From NCBI GenBank assembly GCA_002900995.3, contig CM035306.1, positions 2,046,001-2,110,000 of the forward strand: a DNA stretch of 64,000 nucleotides, read 5' to 3'. The translations under genes and the position numbers were made by a program. Below the pieces are notes generated by a model, which saw nothing but the letters and a program-made list of their open reading frames with translations, ran no database searches and was not told the origin of the DNA. This DNA comes from Ganoderma boninense (taxonomy: Eukaryota > Basidiomycota > Agaricomycetes > Polyporales > Polyporaceae). Positions 56,361 through 64,000 of the stretch are shown in pieces (the first letter of the stretch is position 1; each line of letters starts with the position of its first letter).

Positions 56361-58730
56361 TCATTCCAGACCAAAGACGTCTGCCGGCAGGCAGCGTTGC
56401 ACCGCGCACGGCTGCTCCGTGACGCCTGAAGCTTGAGCTTGAACTTTGACACGCACCTCCATCATCTCCGAGTTTCCGATGTAGTTGGAGGTGATGAATA
56501 CAACTGCGGGGAGCGGAGCGCTGGGTCAATGCCTGTGCGAACGACAGTGCGCGAGGCGCACGGGTGACATGTGCGTACCTTCGGCCTTCCAGTCGTGGTA
56601 GACCTGCTTGAGAACCTTCATCGTGTCCGGGCGTCCGCCGCGCTCCTTCGAGTCCCAGAGCAGAAGCCGCTCGGGCTCGATGTGCCGGTGGATGAGGCCG
56701 CTGATCGTCGGGCCGAACGTTTTCTCCTGGTCGGAGCCTAGTTTTGTGCACACGCAAAGGCCAAGCGCAACAAACGGACACGGAGGCGTGCCGAAACCGC
56801 AGCAAATGAAGATGCAAAAGTCAATCTCAGCCGCTTGTGCCCCGCACCCGGGAAACGTGGGACTCACCGATCCAGATCAGAAACCTAGATAGGTATATGA
56901 AGTCGCACAGGGGCGCGCACGCGGTCGAGAAGGAGTTTCAGCGAATCTGTATTCGTGCCGCGATGTGAAAAAGACGTACCAGTTAGGGGATTGGATGCAG
57001 GTTGAGAGCGCGGCGCCGAGACCAGTTCCCGTGCAAATACGGATTCCACGCTTGTACAGGGTGGAGGTGTTAGACACGCCAGCGAACTGGTACCAAATCG
57101 AAAGTCAGCCAGCCAGTCAAAATTGACCATGTATTCCAAAACGAACCTTCAGTTCACGAGTCCACAAGGTCCGAGGCGGGTCGTTGACGAGGCTTCGTGT
57201 GAAATCACCTGTAAAAAAGGTCTCGGAGGCCGGTTTTGGAGCGTGGAGAAATAGCGTGACGCACCTTGCACACCGCATATCATGTAATGGTACTTCGCGT
57301 GAGGGCCTTCCCTATAAGTGGTAACCGTCAGCCCAGGGTACAAGAAAACCCTCGAAGCGTGAACACGGTACGCACGAAATAATACCAAAGGCGTGGTACT
57401 CCTTCACAGCGCTGCGACTAATGCGGCCGAGCAAACCCTGCTGCATCCCACGGCGGAACCGTATGACAGCCACCTTCGGCGACGGCTGCAAACACCACAA
57501 CGGGTCAGCGATTTGAGTACGATAGAAAGGTATGAGATTCCAGTCACCAGCTCGATGTCGATGGGTACCTCGCGCGTGCAGATCCAGGGCAGGACAATCC
57601 AAGTCGTCATGCCCATAACGTACCAGAAGTCCTGTTGGCGCACAAGGTGACGGCCATCAGGGACCCATTGTCTCGTCTCAGTATCGTAGATGTCGCCCAT
57701 GATCGTGAATGCCCCTGTGAATGATCTCAGCCAATGCGGCACGGCCGTGCGAAAAGAGTCACATACAGGTCATGAATAGCGCAGTCCAACCAACGAAACG
57801 ATGGTGGCGTTCGAAAACGCTGTGGAGTGCTCATGAGCTGTTTGCCGAGTAAATACAAAGGATAGAACTTACTTGTGGTGCGTGTTGCGCACCCATGGGA
57901 ACGCCGCCACAGCTGTCACTATGAGAGCGACGTTTGTGCTCAGGCCAAGAGCAAGAATGGCGTCGTTCTCGTTGAGGTGGTTCAGGCAAGTCATTACCAC
58001 CTTGTAGGTTATCCATATGATACCCGAGATGGCGCAACCGGTGTGGATACCGCCGAGGTGCTGGAGGATGCGTAGTGAGTATTTGACAGTTTTCTAACGC
58101 CACAAAATCCTCACCTGAAGCACGGAGGTACAGCCAAGACGCCACCACAGGGGAGTCCACTGAACACGAGAATTAACGGCTGAAATGTGACCAACGCTTG
58201 ATTGTTCATACCTTGGCGAAGAATGTGTTGACAAACCAGTACAGACACCGTCCAAAGATCTCGTTACGCATGAGAATAGAGACGTTGAAGTTCGCGACGG
58301 CGAAAGCACCCGCGAAGTGTCGTGCATAAGGCCAGTGACCGGAGACGGCGAAGCCAAACATGATCATGTTGATGGAGAACGCGATAGTAAAGAGTTTACT
58401 AAACCATGACGATATTTGTGAGCTCATGTGCGCCACGACATCGAGGTGTTAAATGACTTACCGATATGTGTTGTACCATAGCTTGACGATAATGACCTTG
58501 GATACTGGCTTCCTCTTGCCCGATGCCTTCATCGAGGCAAAAGGATCCTTCTTCACCTCGGGGGCGGAGAAAACGGCGAGCGCCTTCTTCTCATCTGGGA
58601 AGACGTCCTTCTTCTCGTCCGACGGGACACTGGGTGGCCTTTTCTCGACGGGGAGCACCGCGACGCTGTCAAGAATACCCTTCTCCGCATCGGAGTAGGC
58701 AGGAGCGGGGGAACGGGGTTCGGACGACAT
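56361..58730 (-). CDS. TmpA-like multipass membrane protein
   Basis: The gene resembles Aspergillus TmpA (a plasma-membrane protein in a conidiation-signalling pathway) and the C-terminal membrane domain of adenylate-forming NRPS-like reductases. The start is MSSEPRSPAPAYSDAEKGIL, a charged Pro/Lys-rich cytosolic head. Exons then give FTIAFSINMIMFGFAVSGHW, SILMRNEIFGRCLYWFVNTF, WTPLWWRLGCTSVLQ, HLGGIHTGCAISGIIWI, VFERHHRFVGWTALFMT and KYHYMICGVQ. The C-terminal part has the ferric-reductase NAD-like fold pieces CTGTGLGAALSTCIQSPNWY, WIGSDQEKTFGPTISGLIHR and LLLWDSKERGGRPDTMKVLK, ending VVFITSNYIGNSEMME. The last residues are uncertain; a short terminal exon could follow GGAG. The start and the block order support a complete gene. 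Confidence 0.87.
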
Positions 58731-61161
58731 GATGGACAGCGGTGCCGAGCACTGATGAAAGTCGTGCGGCGAACGAGGACGGCGACAGAAGGTTAGCAGC
58801 AGAGTCCAATGGATAGACCGCTACACGGGACTGGGAGGGGTCGCACTGTCCGACAATATTCCTCCCGGCCTTTATCCATCCTACGAGCGCGAACTAGGAA
58901 CGGACTGTGAGATCGTGGGTCGCATCTCGCGGGTCTCTCCAGGGAAGAGTCACCGATGATAGGCAACCCGGGAGATCCTTCCTCCTACCCGGAACGGGAG
59001 GTGTCACAGGCCTGTGCGGGGGGGCGCAGACCCAACTCTACGGTGAGAATGCGGCTCTCACAGTCTCCGAAAATTCCACGGGCGAATAGGAACCCCGCAT
59101 GTCCTAAACTTCGGGATGCGAATGGGGGTAAAATGACCTCGCCATTCAGCAACGTCTTGCACTCATCCCCGCAAATCCTCCATGAATGTCGGCATGCCAA
59201 ATTGACAAACGTCAATGTCGGCCGCTTTTCGCGCGCTACCATGTCATTATCAGATGGCGCTGGTGGGCTTCGCAGCGGACAGCAGAGGTTTGCCGGTGGC
59301 CGAGTGTCGGGTTGGAAGAAGCTGCGCAATTGCAGCGAGTGATAAGCTCTGGGACGAGCCGTGCTGGCGCCTTGATGCCGATTGTTATGACCGGCGGAGG
59401 GGAGAAGTCAGGACTGCCAGGTTTCCCACTGTGAGTACGGTGCGAGAGGATCATCCACGAAGCACCTATCACTGTTACGGCAAGAAGGAACACGCACGGC
59501 ACGGGAAACGAAACACGCGCTCCGCAGGGAGATGGACCCAAAAATTTCTGCTGATATGACCCTGCAAGGCTGAAATCGACGCAGGATGGCAGGGTCCTTC
59601 GCCATCGCAAGGTCGCAGAAGGACCTGCGCTTGTGTACGCGGCTTCTCTCCCATACCGCCCATCGGAGCCGGTGGGATCAGGTAAGTTTCGCCGGCAATC
59701 CGGCCTTCGCGGCCTTCGCTGGTGAAGCCGTACTGGGACAAAAGGAAACGCGTCACGACAATCGCATCGGCGGATAATTTAGGGGACAACGCCCATCGCC
59801 TACGCAGACGTCGCCACCACGCTGGACCGTTTGGACCATCGGGCGCGCCGCAGTAACGGCGGGTGCTGCCAACTTGGTGTCGGATCGCTGGGTAAGAGCG
59901 TCGCGGCGGAGGAAGCAGGTGCCGGGGACATGGAGAGGCTGAGCTGCCACGACGGGGGCGATGAGGAGTGGATGGTGATGGTTATGGGTGTCGAGAGCTG
60001 ACGTTGAACGCTGCTGCAGCCAGTCGTAGCCAGTCCGACACTCCCGGTCCCCGCGCCTCTGAGACCGGAAGCTGTGCCCCCACTGGCGCCCAAGCTCTGT
60101 CGCAATTTGGCAAGTCGAGTGTCGATGTTGGAACGTTGGAAACGGCCGCAGCCTACCGGAATCCTCGCCTCCGCTCCTGTTAGTGAATCAGAAACTCCTA
60201 GTCTCAGCGCTGTGCCGCCTCCTTTGGCCGCTAACACATATCCAGAGTGTCCAAGTTCCTTTAACTGTGCATCGGATACTGTCGAGAACGCGACCTGGAG
60301 CGAGGCTGGAACAGCTTCCCCCACGGCGTTCGCACAAGCGTGGAGTTTTGTGAGGGTTCATACGCAATCTTTACCCATAGAACCAGAGAGCTGAGCCATT
60401 CGCAGACAGCCGACAAGTACGGGATTCGTGGGACATGCCGGATTTTGCACCACCGCCATCACTGCTCTGTACATCACCGAATTTCCGCTACGTATGCATG
60501 TTGGTCGGCGATAACGAGCCTTGAACTTTGCATAGCACCGTGCTGACGATGAATCTCACTGCCCTAGCAATTCATTATACTATCGGCTTTCTGCCGTGCA
60601 GCATGAGCATGCCGCATAGTGACGTTGACCGCCTCCGACAACCACGGTAGTACGTGTCAGTTGCTCGAATAGACAAAGCCATAGCATCAGCATCTTTACG
60701 CCCTAGCGCTCCTGAACGATCTTGAGTGCCTGGAGAAGCAGCCTCGGGAGCCTTCAAAGCTTCAGAAGCCTCAGGCTCTAAGTCAGCAGGCAACTTATAG
60801 CGCTTCACCCCCCAAGGAAATGGTAATGTTGCTGATTCCCCGCCTATAGGGAAGCGAGGAAGGGAAGAGCGGCAAACTCAAATGTGTCCCCTCATGCCGA
60901 ACTTCAATGGTGTTAATGATGTACAACAAAGAAGACACAATAGACAGAGATTAAAACCAAGAACAAGGAGAGATGGAAAGCGCTGTGAAGCCGAGATAAC
61001 AGAAAAGACGTGAGGATAGGCATCGACATGGAGACAGGACAGGCGGCGCGAGAGCCTGCCAAGCGGAAAGAGAATAGGCGAACGTTAATGGGCACCTTGG
61101 ACAGCGGCCGGATGCAAACGAAGTTGAGTGCAGATGGGACTGAGTAATCCTCGTTCACAGC
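58731..61161. other. Gene-poor stretch upstream of TmpA-like gene
   Basis: No gene is named in 2.4 kb. On the minus strand a frame at 59800-60324 looks like a Ser/Gly-rich secreted protein but has no domain. Another at 60575-60850, read after an apparent acceptor CTATAG, encodes FPWGVKRYKLPADLEPEASE and LGRKDADAMALSIRATD. Its codon use is unlike that of neighbouring genes (more T-ending codons). It could be an exon of an unrecognised gene or a relic. Confidence 0.35.
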
Positions 61162-63972
61162 TCAGTTGGCCTCAGCAAAGTCCCTGAGATACTGCAACTG
61201 CTTTGAGACCTCGTCCTTGAACGCGACGATATCACTGCTGTTTTTGATGACCGCGCGGACGGTGTCCTCCTTCAGCCTGTTCACCTTCTCGACCTGTTCT
61301 CGGTATCTAAGAATTTTTAAGGCGCTCCGTTAGTACATGAACGTTTGATAGCATGCTGAGCAAAAAGATGTGCAGAACTCTGACGGGGGATTGACGTAGC
61401 GGGGCAGCAGATGACGGGAAGGATGGATAGATGATAGATGAGATAGGACAACGTACGCGATTTGGAGGGTCTGCAAGCGGGACTTGACGCCAACCCCATT
61501 CGCCATCGCCGCTGTACGCGCCGCAGCGAGATCTCGTTCTAATCGGGAAGCCTCAGCGTTACTGACCATCGCTTCTTGCTGCGCCGCCTGAAAGGGTAGT
61601 ATGAATGCGAGATGTAGCGAGGATGGGGTGGTCAATCATCCGACAACGCACGCGGGAAGAACGGATTACGTGCCTCGCGTAGCTCGTCGGCCTGATCATT
61701 CAGGGTATTCGTCTTGTTCATCACCTCGAGCACCTCCTCTTCGGCCGTCTCGCACTCCAGCGTGAGCTGGTCGAGCTCATCGTCAACTCGTATTCGCTCG
61801 CTCTCTACGTCAGCACGAGAGGTCATCTTCATCTCCGCGATGCGGTTCAACGTCGGCTTCACCACCTTCCTGATGTCTGCCCCAGTGAGCAAGCCTGAAG
61901 GATTTGCAGCGGCGGAATGCAGGTCTATCGTGAGGTCCACGTCCTCCAATGGTGGAGGCATCGGTGGAAACAGCCCAAGCGTTGACAACAGAGACGTGTA
62001 CTGATCCAGCGCCTCTTCTGCATCGGACACCTTGCGTGTGAGCGAGACTTCGAGTCGGACGACGACCTGCGATGTCTCGTGCTTCTTGTGCTTGAGAGAC
62101 TCCAGCTCGCGTGTCAGGTTCTGGTGGTCGGTGTTCATACGGAGGACCTCCTCGGGTGAGAGGTTCTGTTCCTTGACGATGCCCAGGAGCCGCTCCTCCT
62201 CTGCACGTATTTTCTCCAGATCGCCCACTGACCATAGTCGATCAGAACAGACAATTGCAGCATAGTACTGAGGCACGCACGGTTGTACTCTAGCTCGGTT
62301 TTCTCGTCCTGTACCTGGCGCAGCCATTTTTGCTTGCGCTCCTCGAACCTACGAAGAATCTCCTCAAACTTGAGTTTATCTCGCCTCAACGATCCGTTAT
62401 CTTTCTTGAGCTCCTCGAAAGGAGGCTTAGGGTGCATCAGTCGTGTCCCAACGAACGTGCACGTGGACGGGGAGACTCACCGCCGATTTCTTCAGCTGTT
62501 CCCATTCGGTTTGAATTTCCAGGAGCTTCTCCCGGCGTTGTTCCAAGTCAGAGAGGACGCGCGAATCCTTCCTTGCTACAACAACTCTTAGCACGACTTA
62601 ACACGATGAGTGCAAGGACATACCATAACGCTCCTCCAGAAGTTTCTCCTCCTCCGGAAATACGTCCCGTCCCTGCAGGAAGACTTCGTATGCAGTAGTA
62701 TTGTGATCTAAAGCGAGCGCTAGGTGATAGTTATTGTCGTCAAATTCGTCCGGGACTAAGGTGGGATCTTGCAGTGACGGATGTCCACTGGTCATATATT
62801 GCCCGCGAGCCTAGCGCATGTCAATGAGTTGTGTAATGTAATCCTGAAAGGGGAACGATATACCTTCCCGAGCTCTGCTAGCCAGTGGAGCATGCCGAGT
62901 AACGCTGGCCACGAATGCATCGCAGCAGGTGTCGGGAGCCATTTCATGTCAATTTGTCCAACATATGGGTATTTCATGGCACGCAGCGCCTGCATGAAAT
63001 GGTCTTCGAATCGGATCTCCAGTTCAAACGGCCATAGGGGGTCTAGGCATGTGATGAGGTGCTGGAAGACAGCTCGGAAGTCTTTTCCTGTAATATTCTG
63101 AAGCATCTGGGGAACAACATCGAAACCGGTGTTCATCAGGTAGGTACCAACGTCTTGTCGCATCTTGGCTTGGAATGACCGGTCACGGAGGGGACGAGTA
63201 TCCTTCGTCTGGCTTGATGGTGGTGCAGTCGCCTGGTTTCCTCCTTGCCACATTGACCCCCTTCGAATGTTGCTGTGAAGTAGAACGAGCATGAGGACAT
63301 GTTAATGTGATTATATTGAGAATTAACACAGAGACAAGACGGGATAGTTAGAGAGCAAACGCCCAGCCCAAGCTGACCCATATCAAACAGCTTGCCACTG
63401 AAGGGGACCTGCCTGCGAAGTGCATGTCACGGTCAAAGGCTCGCTATGGAATCCGGTCGCCATTGCATGCCTAAATCGTGTTGGAGCGCTCATCTTCATC
63501 TCTCAATAGTATTGGACATGGTTTCTAGTGATGGGGGTAAATGGCCCGGAACATAACTAAAGTCGACGGGACGGACGATTGAGCGAAGCTCCCACATTCC
63601 AACCTTCTTGAGACATAGCTTAGATCCTGTACACAATACATCCCATTCATGTATGCCTCACATCCCATCTCCAGGACCCTCGTTTAGAAAAAGCGGGACT
63701 CACTTGCGCATAGGGGTGCGGCCGTAGGCCAGAGGTTTGCTGGCACTCTGAAGAAGCGGGTTCACGTTTTGTGATCGCATGAGTGACTGCCTAGGATTTG
63801 ATGGCGGTGGCATTGGATAGGGTGCACGGATAGCAGGGCCAGCAAGAGACATGCGACCATGGCCTTGAGTAGTTGGTTTTTTGACAGTCGAGGGCATGGG
63901 CAGGTTGGATCGAGCGTTGCCGTAAGGGTCTGCATGTGGAGCCATGGTGCTGCGTCGTCCAGCGTACTCCAT
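61162..63972 (-). CDS. NDC80: Kinetochore protein NDC80
   Basis: NDC80 forms the kinetochore complex that binds spindle microtubules. The N-terminal part (MEYAGRRSTMAPHADPYG, then a Ser/Pro/Lys-rich tail) is followed by the calponin-homology fold: PLRDRSFQAKMRQDVGTYLM, TGKDFRAVFQHLITCLDPLW and MKYPYVGQIDMKWLPTPAAM. A long coiled coil follows, with KLKFEEILRRFEERKQKWLR, EKIRAEEERLLGIVKEQN, ELESLKHKKHETSQVVVRLE and ECETAEEEVLEVMNKTNTLN, and then AAARTAAMANGVGVKSRLQT. The C-terminus is SSDIVAFKDEVSKQLQYLRD and FAEAN. The introns are GT..AG and short. The start at 63972 is near the window end, and an internal MAPHADPYG start at 63945 is possible. Confidence 0.95.
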
Positions 63973-64000
63973 GAGAAGGGGAAGGCGATGAGGAGGGTGG

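Noticed and set aside
59475..60324. Ser/Gly-rich minus-strand frames upstream of the TmpA-like gene
   Set aside because: No domain, no consistent splicing and no start context; they look like chance frames in GC-rich DNA.

Overview
The window is nuclear DNA of a filamentous basidiomycete, most likely an agaricomycete (possibly Polyporales; this is inference from protein character, not from a search). Evidence: genes are broken by many introns of about 40-75 bp with GT..AG ends, genes lie on both strands without operons, and the proteins are fungal (Pet100, Qcr7, Hid1/dymeclin type, RAD57-like RecA folds, a DOMON-cytochrome b561 protein, a TmpA-like membrane protein). No CRISPR array, rRNA gene, convincing tRNA gene or viral gene was seen.

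Layout. 0.9-1.3 kb: a small one-pass membrane protein. 2.3-4.4 kb (-): secreted DOMON-cytochrome b561 redox protein. 4.7-6.2 kb: nucleoside diphosphate kinase (-) divergent from complex III subunit QCR7 (+). 6.7-9.5 kb (-): transketolase. 10.4-13.6 kb (-): GH31 alpha-xylosidase. 14.2-15.4 kb (+): a broken serine/threonine dehydratase. 15.4-15.9 kb (-): PET100. 16.4-17.3 kb (-): GPI-anchored cupredoxin. 20.0-21.9 kb (-): POL31, divergent from glutamate decarboxylase (22.6-24.6 kb, +). 25.6-26.2 kb (-): an unrecognised 157-residue protein. 28.4-31.9 kb (+): HID1/dymeclin-family protein. 32.8-36.4 kb (+): two tandem RAD57-like recombinase paralogs. 36.8-37.9 kb (-): multipass membrane protein. 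39.4-40.0 kb (-): ATG8. 40.7-41.05 kb (-): small twin-CX9C protein, probably mitoribosomal mS37/MRP10, divergent from a tail-anchored UBE2J1-type E2 (41.5-42.8 kb, +). 43.2-45.9 kb (-): SF3A1, divergent from mitoribosomal MRPL31 (46.06-46.5 kb, +). 46.7-47.8 kb (-): CMS1. 48.4-49.0 kb: a 592-bp terminal-inverted-repeat element flanked by TA. 49.9-50.7 kb (+): thaumatin-like protein. 51.0-52.3 kb (-): WD40 protein. 52.7-53.2 kb (-): F-box protein. 53.7-55.6 kb (+): ERI1-type 3'-5' exonuclease. 56.4-58.7 kb (-): TmpA-like membrane protein. 61.2-64.0 kb (-): NDC80.

Functional themes. There is no gene cluster for one pathway. Most genes are housekeeping functions: mitochondrial respiration and translation (QCR7, PET100, MRP10, MRPL31), nucleotide and sugar metabolism (NDK, transketolase, alpha-xylosidase), DNA replication and repair (POL31, two RAD57-like copies), splicing (SF3A1), ribosome biogenesis (CMS1), autophagy (ATG8), ER ubiquitylation (UBE2J1-type) and kinetochore (NDC80). 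Accessory material is the dehydratase pseudogene, the small TIR element, gene-poor stretches at 17.3-20.0, 26.2-28.4 and 58.7-61.2 kb, and a few unrecognised genes. The most interesting points are the tandem RAD57-like pair, the intact but unrecognised 157-residue gene, the inverted-repeat element, two GC-AG introns and the membrane-anchored form of the ERI1-like nuclease.
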